Positions 48,869 through 62,000 of a DNA stretch of 64,000 nucleotides are shown here, one piece after another. The DNA comes from Neelides folsomi (lineage: Eukaryota; Arthropoda; Collembola; Neelipleona; Neelidae): NCBI GenBank assembly GCA_034687125.1, contig JAQGBZ010000078.1, positions 62,001 to 126,000 of the forward strand, given 5' to 3'. The notes below the pieces were generated by a model. It did not search any database. It was given only the letters and a program-made list of their open reading frames with translations, and was not told the DNA's origin. Numbering within the stretch: position 1 is the first letter of the stretch; every line of letters begins with the position of its first letter. The position numbers were made by a program, and so were the translations under genes.

Positions 48869-50016
48869 TCGCATATTAAGCTAAAAATATCTCTGAAGCT
48901 CAACTTCTTAATTAATTAGAATATTAAACTTATATTCATAAAATATTTATTTTTTGATTAAAATAAGGTCATTATCATTAATCTAAATGCTGCCTTTTAT
49001 ACTGGAAATTAAAATTATAACCTCATTGACCTCTTATTCTTTTACAATATAAAGTCAGATTTGGTCATTATTTCAAAAATTAATTAAGACGCTTTGGTCC
49101 GATCTTTATCAGAAACTCGGATACCCGATAGGAGCCCATTAATATGATGTGTTTGGTATGTGTGATTATGATTACAAAATTTTTTTATATAATGTATTTT
49201 ATTATTTCATGCTTTTTATTACCAAAACCTCAGCCGTTCTTCAATTTTTTAAATTAGCTTTTATTCTGGTTTGTTCATCTTCTTTCAATTTGGTAAACAA
49301 ATTATAGATTCAACACAGCTTTCTATTGCTCTCCTTCTTTAAAAGTTCCAAATAAAGAAGGACGTAAACGGTTCTTTTTCTCAAGGTTCCCACATTGAAA
49401 TTCACGAACTTGGTATCTTGTATGGTCTAGTGGATCGGATGGTAAGTCTGATTAAGAGAATATTTACTTCCGCCCGGCCCACACTCACTCATCCGGATTA
49501 AATCACACGTTATCAGACTTATCACGATCCAATTCCTATTCAACCCCACATATGAATTCATAAATGAGAAAGAGCAATTAAAAGGTACAAATTGCTAAAA
49601 AAATTTTATTGACTCGCATCAAGTACAAATATAATTGAATAATTACAGTTAGACCAAAGAAATATAAATAAGACTCATCCTAACACAAAGCACACAAATT
49701 ACACAAATAAGCTCCATCAAGTTCTCACAAGATTTAACAAAGCTCCCTAAAAACAAGTCTGTAGCAATATAGTAGCAAAGTAGCAATAAAAACATAACGG
49801 TTCAAAGTATAAAACTTGCAAATAAAATAAGGTTGGTCATCTTTAACCAAAAGTAAATCTTAAATAACGTCCTACACATCTCGTGTGTTTATTCCTTTAT
49901 ATGCAAATGAGGATCAAGTTTGTAACAAAATGAATAATGGTATAAGTATAAATATTATAAATATGGTATTTGTATAGAATCCTCAAATTCACTCCATAGA
50001 ATCAATTGTGCTTTTT
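48869..50016. other. Intergenic, AT-rich
   Basis: No exon is supported. The sequence near 49418 (tggtctagtggat) resembles a tRNA-Glu A box, but no B box follows at the right distance. Confidence 0.45.
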
Positions 50017-50506
50017 TCAGTCAATGAAATTGAAACTGTCTGATTTCCAAACAATGTCATCCGTGTCGAATTTAGAGGAGAAGAAATAGTAGACATCAAG
50101 AATGAGAAGATATCCGAGAGAAACGAATATTGTCAACAAATTGAAAATCCATTTAGTCACAACAATAAATCCATGAATGATGGCTTGAACTTTTTGAATG
50201 TAGCCTTTAACTTCGTAAATGACTGGGTGAAAATGTAAATTTTCCCAATAGTCCCATAAAGTCCTTCCTCTCACGGCAAGCTCCCGATTCTCGGCACATG
50301 TTTCCAAACATAGTGCTAAGAATAATAAGGCAATTCGGACGCCGTCCCTTTAAATATTATAAAATAAAATAAATTAACTTTTACATTTAAAACAACAGAT
50401 ACGTATTGCTTCGTTTCTGCAATGGAATGTTTTGAAAGTCCTTTCAATATCATTAATAATTTGTACAATTGTTAAATAAGGCTTACCTTTGTTTCAAAAC
50501 TATCAT
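50017..50506 (-). CDS. Small unrecognised membrane protein
   Basis: Two exons, 50487-50506 (MIVLKQ plus two bases) and 50017-50347, joined across a GTAAGC donor and a TTTAAAG acceptor, give 116 residues. Residues about 10-24 (VRIALLFLALCLETCA) look like a signal peptide. A luminal or extracellular segment with WDYWENLHFHPVIYEV follows, then a long hydrophobic stretch (about 65-92, WIFNLLTIFVSLGYLLILDV) fit for one membrane helix, and an acidic tail KFDTDDIVW. The gene has the same short-first-exon style as the GY peptides but no sequence likeness. The family is not recognised. The acceptor lacks a strong pyrimidine tract, so the exon 1 link is moderately certain; the exon 2 frame is firmer. 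Confidence 0.6.
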
Positions 50507-53500
50507 TTTTCACAAATAATTAAACACTGAAGAAACGTTTACGATATTAGTAACAGCAGTCGAACTCCGATATCCGTTTTGACCATTTTAGTCAATTGAC
50601 CCCTTGGTCTCGTAGTAAAGGTGGTTTATGGAAAGTAACCCATGTCGGACGGAACTTGACACGAGGATGTTTTTTGAGAGACTGACAAAGAGGTAAGAAA
50701 TGCAGGTGAATGAGAACCTGTTTCTCACCCATTCATCCCACATACAAATTTTCTTATAAACTCATAGTAATGCGAACTTCACCTTCGCACCTTTGCTTCT
50801 TCTCCCATATCACTTATCATTTCTCATCATAATCTCGGCTTCAAATCCCTCACTTTTACTCGATACTACTCGATAACCACACATGCATTCATATAGTGTT
50901 CATACCTTTAGGACTTTTATCAATGAAATTGAAATTCCTTTGCCTTGACTCAACGGTGATTTAAATGTATGGGCCAAACGACCTATTTAAAAAATTGCCA
51001 ATTTCCAACCGGGTCATCAAATGAATAATCGTTGGAACATTTAACGACCTTTTAGGAAAAGGTCTGAAGATTGTAAAAAAGAATTTTTGAACAAGTTGGA
51101 TTCTTTTGTAGTTGTTCGTATGCAAAGGACGAGATTCTTTATCAATCATCCAGAAAAACATTTAAGTTAATCCCGGTTAAAAAATCATACCTGTATAATC
51201 TCCCTCCATCTGCTTTCATTTTTTACTTTGCAGCTCACAATTCTTGTTAGAGATTAAGCCAAGTTTAAAGGTTTTTACGAGTGAATGCATAAGTGATAGA
51301 TCAAGTATTAGAAACAATAGGAAATGATTAAGACATTTTCATAGGAATTGAGAATTTAGGATTTTGGCTTTTGAGTCCAAGACAGATATGCCTTTAAAAG
51401 CTTAATTCACACATTTGCTATAAGAGAACATCTTAACATATAAAATCATATAATGTATAAACTTATGTGAGGATGAATCGTGTTTTTAGATGTAAGATGT
51501 GTCCCACGGATATCCAATTCTTGAATTACTTGATATTACAAATCAAAGATTTTTAAGAACTCACCTGTGTTCATCATATTACATATGAGCTAATTTTTCT
51601 TAAATGTTAAATCCAATTAAAAGGCATTGAACCATTCTCATGTTTTATTTTATTCATGTTCAAAATCAAAGATTGACGAACCACACAGCTTTTTCCGTTA
51701 TGCATTTATTAATAATATTCTTTTCTTACGTATAATTTAAATATTGAACTTGTCTCTGATTCCTTCTATTCAACTTTAAGGAATTTTTAAATAATAGGAC
51801 AAAATTGGCTTTTAACTTTTAACTCTAATTTACAATGTTTTAGTTTGAAAAGAAGTAACAACTTTTCATCACGTCGATGTTTGTGTAAGTAAATGACAAT
51901 TCTTTCCTTTTATTATTCCAACATAAGTAATTGGGGATGTAACTGACAATTGTGAACTGAATTTACTGAACATTTGCTTATTAAATTATGATATAAAATA
52001 AGAATGAAGTTTCAATTGATTCATTTTTAAATGTCGTGTTGCTCCTCTGATTGAACAGACTGACTAGCTCAAAATCTCAAAATAGCAAAAATTATTTTTA
52101 AAACCCTTAAATTAAAGAAATGATTAAAATTATTCAACAAATTAAAGAGTAAAATATTAACATAAATACTTTTTTAAACATTAAACTTGAATATATTTCT
52201 CACAAGTATCATTATCTTCATTTTATCATCCTAATATCAAACTCCCTACATCTACTTTCATCGTAAATATTTTATAACATTTTACACAATGAGATTTGTT
52301 TGAAAAATTAAAACTAATTGAGAGCAATTGTAGCCCTCGTGTACTTCTCTTCACCTCAATAATCAATAAGTAATATTATATTTTAATATAAATACGTACA
52401 TATTTGCGTTCAATTTACATTTAATTAAAGATTCACTATTCTAAATATAATACAGAATTACACTTTCCATAAATAAAATTAAAATTATACTATATACACA
52501 CCCATAATGTATTTTTACAGGTTTACATTTGAGTTTATTTGCGTCAAACTCTATAAAGTAAACGTTATTAAATTATATTTAAATTTGACCCCTTCAATTA
52601 AACAATTTATATTTTGCATATCTAATAAGTTAGACACTTCTAAATAAACCATTCAAACTTTTATATTATTTAGTTATTAAAAAATCTGCAAAGATTGTAT
52701 TACATAGTTTAAGAAACCTCTTGCAACTTACAATGTATTAACGATAATTTTATAGGGAAATTAAATTGTCTGTTGATCAAAAAGTTAAATAATTAATAAA
52801 TTACAAATAGCAAAATTACACTAAATTACCTATTAATTATGTAAATTAGAGGGTAATTCATTTTCATTATTATGTACATTTTGTAAGTACAAATGTCCCA
52901 TAATTTACAATTTTTAAAATAATAATTACACATTTCCCATTAATTGGTATTTAAGTATACCATTAATGTTTACGGAGTCAAGGACTATTCCACTAAACTA
53001 GAATTCCACATTTAGTATTTATACGTAATCTCTAAAAATGTCACCGGATTGAGTATATTCATTGGATCACTAGCTAGCAAGCTTAATTTACTTTAGGACA
53101 TTCAAGTTGGGTACTCCCTCCCTATTTTAATTATTCATTCATAATATAAAACTTATTTAATCAACTGAATTGTCTTTAAACTCATTGCTGCCTTGTGAAA
53201 AATCATAATTTTCCATTAAACAATAAAATTAATAAAAACCTACAGTCCGATAAAGTAAGAGGATAAAATTCAAGATGAAAAGACAAGAGTTTCTCGTTCT
53301 TACAAACCTTGTATTTCTCGAGAAGAAAAGAAGATGATTTTTACATAGATTTTTCTTATGAGCAAGTCTGATAATTCAAGTTAAAGAGATATGAAACAAT
53401 TGTATACGAAAATACTTTCATTTATTTCGTAACTTTTAATTAATGTTACCTTTTCTACCACAGAGTTAAGAATAGAAAGATTATCCCGAAAGTAATTGGT

Positions 53501-53660
53501 TTTAATGTTTTAAAGTATAATTGTAATGTTCAGCATTAAAAACGGTATGGTTTTAGCATGAGTTCAAAAGTAAAGATAAATATTTTAGATTGTTGAAGAG
53601 TTCTTCAATCATAAGAACAAGGTTTTAGGAAGAGGAATAAAAGGAATGATTTGTTATATA
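50507..53660. other. AT-rich gene desert
   Basis: Three kilobases with stops throughout all frames. I see no exon, RNA gene or clear repeat. Confidence 0.5.
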
Positions 53661-53855
53661 CTAATCTTTAATTCTAACTATTTTGAATCTCGTAGGATGA
53701 TGGCGGGGACGAGACGAGTTCACGCTGTCAGAAGATATCTTCGGAGTTGAAAGAAAGCTGATTCCATTGAGAGTGTGAGAAGCAGAGAGAGTAATGAAAT
53801 GATAGGAGATTACAAAAAGGAGAGCAGAGAAACGGAAAGTAGTTCGATGGTTATC
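53661..53855 (-). CDS. Possible terminal exon of a small secreted peptide
   Basis: A 60-odd-codon open frame on the minus strand reads a hydrophobic segment (FSALLFVISYHFITLSAS) that resembles a signal peptide, then a polar chain ending RPRHHPTRFKIVRIKD and a stop. There is no ATG before the hydrophobic part in this frame, so a separate first exon upstream (higher coordinates) would be required; I could not identify one with confidence. It may be chance. Confidence 0.25.
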   Translation of the reverse strand, partial: DNHRTTFRFSALLFVISYHFITLSASHTLNGISFLSTPKISSDSVNSSRPRHHPTRFKIVRIKD

Positions 53856-53864
53856 ACAAGACAC

Positions 53865-55626
53865 AACTCTTTATAATTTATATTTAAAGTATAAGTACCT
53901 ACATATTATATGATGTTTTATTATGATGAACAATTCCTTTTACAGCTTCTCCCAATTCTCAAGAGACAATTCACCGATTTTCTTTCAGCACGTGTAATGA
54001 ACTGAAAGAAAAACAACTCAACTCTTTTCATTCCACATTTTTCTATTTTAAATTAACAATTTTGCTCATTTTTCAAACACCATTTTTATAGATTTAACTA
54101 ACAAATTGTAAATTGCATCTTTTTTGCTATGATTTATCATTGATGTAAGAACAATTAAATAGTGTGTAGTTATACAGTAATTACAGTAAGTAATTAGTAA
54201 AGTATCATTGTCTTATAATTTAAATTTTTAACGAAGTTGTTTATAAACTGCGTCAAAATAACTTAAATATAATTAATATTGTAATGCTTAAAGTTAGACG
54301 CCTAAGATGAGTAATAAATTAATTAAGGTAATTGACAAATTTTCTTCATAGTTAGAGTTAAATGTTAAGTTAGGAGTAGTCTGTGAAGTCTGGGTGTAAA
54401 GTGGTTTGAATGGAACTCCGCCGTGTGTTTATTGTTTCTCGCAGTAGCAGTGAGTTAAGGTTTTCCCGGAAGTTTATATCCAGTAGAGATCTTTGCTCGA
54501 ATCCTGGACACTCGTCTCGAACCCTGTGAGGATTTGATCGAGATCAATGGAGCGGGATCAATAGAAGTGGGGATTCGAGAGATAAATCATGGGCGGGGAG
54601 GGTCGGGGACAGGAGAGCCATGACATGGGCCAACCCACGCATGCAGCTTTCCTCACTCTCACCCAAAGGAGGCGGAGTGTCAAGCCCCGATTCGGGTCTA
54701 CGGGTGAGGGACAAAAGCGAGCCTCCCCTTTGTCCTCAACAATTTATCCCCTCCCCACACACCGTCGAACATCCTCTAATACTCCACTCATTACATTATC
54801 AACTCCTCTTTAATCCAAAAGACTCTCTTCAACAAACAAGTTGATGAAAATAATTGAGAACAATTATAAATCCTATAATGAATTCTAATCCAATTTTCGT
54901 TAAAATTACGAATAGATTTTTATATTATTTTCAAGAAATAAAAAAAGTCATGTTAATTTTTAAAATAATGTGAAATATATATGAATTTCATTCTTGATAT
55001 AATTAAATAAGCATTATAATTCTATGTAGTTAAATAATAGTACTAAACTAATTATGGTAGATAATAAATATGCATTTTTACAAGTTAATAAGGTTTTAAG
55101 TTTTAATATAAAACGAACTTGTTATTTACAAATACATATTTACATAATAAGTAATTTTAAACAAAGATGAACAATGTGCTTGCAAATTGATCTACAAAAT
55201 ATTCACACAAAGAATAAAAGTTAAATTAAAAAAGATATTTCATTCATCCATACAGTAAAAAAATATTGAATTACATCTTTTTAATCTTATTTAAACTTGT
55301 TGTTTGAGAGAGGTTTATAAAAGGATTTTTTTTATTTTAAAAACTATAATAAAATTCATGATGTAATGAAAAAGATAACATTTCAATTATGTGACAAAAA
55401 GATCAATTTAATAAGGGAGCATCAACCCTTGTTTATGCCTGCCCTTGTGTTCAACTTTTATTAGAACCAAAGAGCCTGGGATTGAAAAGAAAGTCACAGG
55501 AGTGTGTAAATATCGTAATTACTCGTAAAGAGAATCGGAAGTGTAAGGGGTTAAATTAAATTTGCTCAATGGGCCTCCATTAATTAAGTTTGAGAGGGTG
55601 GGGCTCATTTTTAATATGTGGATTAC
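53865..55626. other. Intergenic, 3' side of vestigial
   Basis: AT-rich apart from a GC-rich block at 54460-54800. That block has overlapping plus-strand frames of 74 codons without recognisable content. No gene is supported. Confidence 0.45.
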
Positions 55627-55649
55627 TCATCGGTTTGATGATCCTGCAG
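55627..55649 (-). other. Possible alternative last exon of vestigial
   Basis: A pyrimidine-rich acceptor (cttcaacctcctcag on the minus strand) is followed by seven in-phase codons (AAGSSNR with the upstream base) and TGA. It would be used if the GTAAAT donor at 56059 is spliced rather than read through. There is no independent support. Confidence 0.3.
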
Positions 55650-56039
55650 CTGAGGAGGTTGAAGAAGCGTATGAATAGTCAAAGTCCCCCTCACACCAAC
55701 TCTCCCCAGTCGAATGAAAAATGGAGAAGGACAAAGGGAGAGAATTTCAATATGTTTCCCCTTTAATTCCCTTTCCCCTCCTCTTGAGCTCTGTCTCTGA
55801 CCCCGGCACTAATCGTCCCTATCATTCCTCATCCCTCCACGGCTCATCTTCACTCAAGGGCCAAACAAATCCGATTTTCACTCAGAGAAGAGATCAAATC
55901 TCGTTTGATTCCCTCCACGTGGCTCCGATTTGTCCCGCACCCGTATGCCCATTACTCTTCCCATCCTCCCCCTTTGATTTATGTCCGCTTATTACTTTAT
56001 CCCTGTCAGGCGGAGAGCTATTACTAGCCAATGAATACA

Positions 56040-59000
56040 TTATTGGTATATTAATTTACCCGCAGTCATGTTTGAGTAGTGAGCCGCAGCAGCGGCCGAG
56101 TAGTCCGCAAGATGCGAGAGCTCGGACAGGCTCTCGTGATGGTAGCGACTCCCGCCCCAAGCTCCGTTGTCTCCTTTGACTCCGCAGGAGCTGGGCGGGG
56201 GCATGCCGGGAAATCGCCCGGCACTTGACCCCGCCGCGGCCGCCCCGGCCAGGAACAGACTTCCGTATTGAGCCGCATTGAACCTGCGGGGAATGGAAAG
56301 GATGAGTTAATAATCTCCTCAAAAGGATAAATTCCTCCAACGAATTCCATCCGCATTCTTTAAAATCCGGTCCATTCCCAAAATTTCTCTCGGGATCTTT
56401 GGAGGCGGGAGTCTATCATAATCGGAGCATGCTTGAAATTCCTCCAGCCGACTCAAAATGAGTCTTATGGGAGAGAATTAAGTGGAGCGGACGGACGTTG
56501 AGAGGAGCGGAGAAGGCGGAGGTCGTTAGGATAATCTCTTTACGACCACTCTCAAGCAGTCAAGAGGCTCCAAGAGCAATCTTAATAAGCAATTTAAGGG
56601 GACGTTAATTTCCCATCATACCTACGACTTAAAACTCCTAAACTACTTTTTATTCGCTCTCTCGCGCTTATTAAGCGGTTCGATCGCCTTTGCTCATCTC
56701 ATTACATTATGAGTCTTTTTTCCCTCTCACTTTTATTCGAGTCATTAAGGCTAAAATGGCCGGATTAAACTCGCTACTGAATTTAATTAATATTTCCTGT
56801 GAACGTGCTCACCTGGATGTGGAGGGGATGGGGGGATAGGAGAGTTCGGCGGGGCGATGGTAGCTCTGGGGAGGGAGCGGGTAATGCCAGGGGTCACTTT
56901 GGTGATGATGGGCCAGGGTCGGGAGCGGCGGGCCGTAGTCCACCGCCGCTCCGTAAAAGTCGGGAGCTCCGTATGAAGGAAGCGGCTTTGCAGCTTGGTA
57001 ATTCGAGTTCCAAAAGGATGGAGGAAAGTTCCGATGCTCCAAAGAGGAACCTACACAAACAAAATGAAAGGATTGCATTACTGCTATTTAATTAATTATC
57101 CTATGATTTCTATTGACCATTGAGTCATCCTAATTATTATTCACAGCAAGGCGCATCCCCATTGTTCCCCGCCGGCCCAATCTTGATAGGAAGGCTTTGA
57201 GTCTTTGAGACTTGAGATTTAGGATTTATGAGCGGAGTCTTGAAGGAATTGAAAAGGTGTTGGAGTCAATGGGAGGATGCGGGAAAGTCAGGAGCCGCCC
57301 GTTCCGGGTCTCCACCATCCTATCAAAGTCCGGGGAGTTGGGTTACGAGGAGTTATGGCCCTCGACGACGTTTATATGAGCCCATTCATCCCCTATTGGG
57401 GATTAGAGAGACCATAAAGCGTGAAATATGACGATTTAACAAGATACTTTCGATAAGGGCCATAATGAGCCGCCGCATGTTCACTTCCTATCCAAACTCG
57501 CCCTATTTTTGGACTGATGAGCCGCATTCTTCTCCTCGACTCCTTCAAGTTCACGTTCATCTGCTGAGGAGTCCTTAGAGCCCCTCGACATCTCACCCAC
57601 TTTCCCTTCGTTAACTCCACTTCCAATATATTCATCTGACTATCACCAAACGAGCTACGAGAAACATCAATTTCACTCCTCTTGTCATCTCGAATGAAAA
57701 TGTCTCAAAAATATCTTTTTTTCTACTGACATTTAGGTTTGGAGAATATTAGAATATTTTTGGATAATTATTCCCGTACAGTAAATTATGTATAAATAAA
57801 TATTAATAATAACGATTTTATAGTCGTTTAAAGTAAATTTTAAGAAAATAGTTAAGAATATATTCTAAATCAGTATGTTTAAGGACTTTTTTAGGATTTT
57901 TAAACGATACATTATTTCATTTTTAAACTCAAGTTTAAATTCAACGTGGTGCAGAAAGTGGGAATGGTGGGAAACGTTGAAGTTTATCTTTCCCCTTCCC
58001 CTTTTATTGGATCCAATAGGTTGAGATGAAGTGAAGCGAAGTTCATTAAGAAGTGTTTTAAGAGCGAGGAAAAGTTCATGTATTCTTGGAGTTGTATAAA
58101 AAGGTAGGAGAAGTTCCATGGGACTTTTCAAGTTCATAAATTCGTATGTTAACCAACCGAAGAGCCTCGAACTCCGATTTGATGGAGCGAGGCAAAAGAA
58201 GGATAAAAAGAGAGTGAGGACACAGGAATGGAAAAGGACATCCATAACTTATCCCTTAAGAGTTCGGCCGTGTGGGTTCTTCGAATCTCAAAGGTAGAAA
58301 TCTTGGTCTGCCGTCTCTTTTGAGCCTTTGGAAAGAGGTCTTGTAGACGAAGTGATGTGAAGGTAAGAAGAAGTAAAAGAGAAACACGGTTGTTTGAACA
58401 AGCCTGCTAATGATTCCCGAAGAGCGGACTCGATCTGCCCCTTCCTTGTCTTATCTTTATCTCCTTCCTGAAGAAGCCTTCCCGACCTCCTACCGGTCCA
58501 CAGAGATGACTACAACCGTTTTGTCTCTCCACCGTCGCCGGTCTGCCAACACCCCTCCAAAAAGACTTTGCCTTTAGCTTTAAGAAAAACTAGGAAGTTT
58601 TGGGGGGAATGTTTCCCAAATTGCATTTCCTTTCGGGATCTCGGCGACGGGGTTCCCTCATTTGTCACCCAGGGATCGAACGATTGTTCCTCGAACCTCT
58701 CAATCTCCTCTGGAACAGGAACAAGACATGGAAAAGGAGTGCGGGCTGCGTCGTCGTCCACGACCTCATAATGTTAAGAGAGAAAGATTTAAAAAGCAAT
58801 TTGAGTTTTTTTCCCTTTCTCTTCCTCCGCCTCTGTTGAACAACCCGAGTTGGCCATATTTCTCTCCCACATCTACCCAAATGAGAAGGGAGAGGAATAA
58901 GAAGGCGAGATTTATTGGCCCCTTGTCTCTTCGAACCGAGGACAAAGCCGGAACGGATGTCCTGCCCTTGTGTCGGGTATTAAGAAAAGGAGATCGATGG

Positions 59001-62000
59001 GATGAGGAGTATTGCATCCAGACGAGATTTATCCCTTCCTCATCTCCTTCCGGTTAACGTCTCCAAACACACATCCACACACTTGAACAGAATCCTTGTA
59101 ATTAAATCTTCTTCCGCGTTTCTCGGCCTTGCCACACAAACTTCAAAATTTATTACAGGCTTCCTTTCTTACACCAAAGTGACGTGGAATTGTGCGTTTT
59201 GTATTTATATCTTAATTGCGAGTTTGATTGAAGACCGCCAAGTGGATGGCCAAGTCCTCAATAACAATTAGATAATGTAAATAATAAATATTGAAAATAG
59301 ATGGAATCTTCACTTCTCAATGGATTTCTCCTCTGATGAAACTCCATTTGAATTGTGAATTGACCAACCCTCTCCTTGAATCTCCCCATTGCTCAATCAA
59401 ACTGCAATGTTAATCTCTGCCCATTTCTCTCATACCGATTTATTAATCAGACATCAAGGCTTATCTCCCCCTTTAAATGCACTTTTATGCTTTTTTATGC
59501 CATTGTCAAACGCCATATAAAAATCAAACAATTTTAACTTCTCTTTCACAACATGAGGGACAAAGTGCAATTCCCTGACGTTGGGACATTTACGGAAATC
59601 TACAAAGTTTTATTTTTATTCCCACCCATTAGATCTGCATTTTATGGGGAAGGGTCGAGGAGCGTCTTGGGGTTTTGAGGCTGAACAAGTTGGTCGTTTG
59701 ACCTTAATTCCCCTCAAGTGAAAAGGAGGGAGAAATGGAACAATGGGACGAGTTTAAAGAGCTATTCTTACGCATTCCTAATAATTTACTTCGCGAGACC
59801 TTTGAGAGCGTATTTCAATCGGATTGAGTAAATTGACAACTTGCGGTTCCCCTTGTCTTTTTTGAGAAGTGGAAGTTTGGTGGGCCGATGAGGAAAGAAT
59901 GTGTAATACTCTGGTAAGTACGGCTTAGGAAGTGAGCCATGCCATTCATCCACTTATAATGGGTCGTTACCCAGGATTTATACCCTATAAAAATTATCCA
60001 CATTTTTCTACGACATTTTTCGACTTCTTCGACTCTTCACACTTCTCCACTTGTTTCAATGTATGGAGGGATTTAAAATATTCATCTTCAACCTTCGATC
60101 AATTAATTCTACCACCCAACACATTTACCCGACCATTCCTCAACTTAAGATTCTTAAACTTTAAATCTGTTTTATAAACTATAAAATTATATAATAAGAA
60201 TATTTTTTAACTTTTATTCAAACAGTTGCATCGAAGATTATAAAAAAGATATTGCCTAATGAAATCCAATTGATTTAATTTTCATTAAAAAATGAAGGCG
60301 TCATAAGCTCATTAAGTTTTTATAATTGGCAGTGTTTGCAAACTAAGAGTGTGCCAAGTTTTATCTATTATGATTACAATTCTGCTCTACATACTATATT
60401 TTCCCTTTCTATGAGTTTTAAATGTGGCAGTGAATGAACGATTAATTATTTAAGACTTTTATATTGCTAGTTTTGTTAAAAATGATTTCTACACGATCTT
60501 ACAAAATGTTTCATAAATGATGAGTGAGTGCGAAGAATTTGTGTGAACTTTGGCTTAACCATCAAAAGACGATAAATAAACTATTAAATATGTGCAAATG
60601 AAGAAACCTCTTGGATGAAGATCTGTAAATGAGTCTTTTTATGCCGATTGGCACTTTTCTCATTTTGACAACTCACTTCATCACTCATGTTTCAATGAAT
60701 GTCCTTAATAACTCTAAACAATGTTTGGAGCGTAATAAGAAAACAATTTGTATTTGAAGCTAAATTGCTCATATTTCCTTGAAATCCGATATACAGAAGA
60801 GTTAATTGGAGTATAATGCGTTATATGAGAATGTATAACTATTTTTTCTTCCACAAATAGCCCATCTCATAAACTCATAAAGATATTATAACCATACATA
60901 AGAAACTAAGTATGATCAACAATTTTGTTGACTTACGTCCTTAAATGGATATTTAAAGCGAAGAATGTCACAACATTTTTATGAATAATACAAACAAAGC
61001 TGTCATAAAGGGAAAAGGCGAGCATTGAGAGTTTAAAGTGTGAAGCAATATTCCTCCTCATCTCCTCTGATGATTAGAAGGCTGAAAGACTTTTCTGTCG
61101 AAAGCCCCTTCCATGCTCATTTGGACTGGGACAATCAACTCGTAGATTTCCCTGATTCCTCACCCTGACGTGTCCGGAAGCTCTTGAGTTTCATTTCCCA
61201 TTCATTCCATATCCATAATATAATAATGTATGCTTATAATCAAGAGAGGGTGAATTGAGAGTTCTCAAGACGCTCGCACCCTCAACCATCTCCTTTCATC
61301 CATTTGAGAGCTTGAAATGCTATCTCGTACAGATGGGGAGGAACTGTAGGTCTGCCAAAGGGCCCTTGGTCCAAACTCCCCATCGCATCTGCGAGCCAGA
61401 CTGGAAGAGATGTAAATTGAACGTAGATTCGGACGTAGGATTGGAGAGAGAGGAAGTAGAAGAAGAAACATTGGGAGGTTTTTCATGAGAACAAACGCTC
61501 GTTTCCTCTGCTTCTATTTTTAATGCTTTGACCCCGGCCCAGCCGAGCAGGCGGAGGAGCAAAAGAAGGATAACGAGAAGGAACTCAACCCGATTCCTCC
61601 TGGAATGTGGAAAATTGAGATCCCGAAGGCCCTCGACACCCTCCTCCCATCAAAAACCCATTTTCTTAATTATCTATCGCTTCTCGAGAGGATTCTCCTC
61701 AAAAATCCGTCGTCAGATAGAACAACACTACTTGACTCGACTCCTATTCAAAGTGTCATTTGAACCAGCGGCTTCTCTCTCCGTGACTAATGCCCAAAAC
61801 TCAAAAACTGTCCTTTTCACAACCTCCTTTTTTAACTCTTGTTTTTCTAAGGGAATCACTCACTACTACACTGGGATTCTCATTTTCGACTCATTTCCTT
61901 TTTTGTATTGAGAATTTCGAGAACTGAGTTTGTTCCTTTCCCTCAAGTGGATGTCACTCTGTGAAGTTCTTAAAAGATTGCTTTCCAGATGAAATGATAA

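Noticed and set aside
49415-49490. tRNA-Glu gene suggested by tggtctagtggat
   Set aside because: No B box (GGTTCRANNCC) follows at the needed spacing and no acceptor stem closes.
55721-56179. 152-codon plus-strand frame
   Set aside because: Its end is antisense to a vestigial exon, and the rest reads pyrimidine-rich DNA; considered a shadow.
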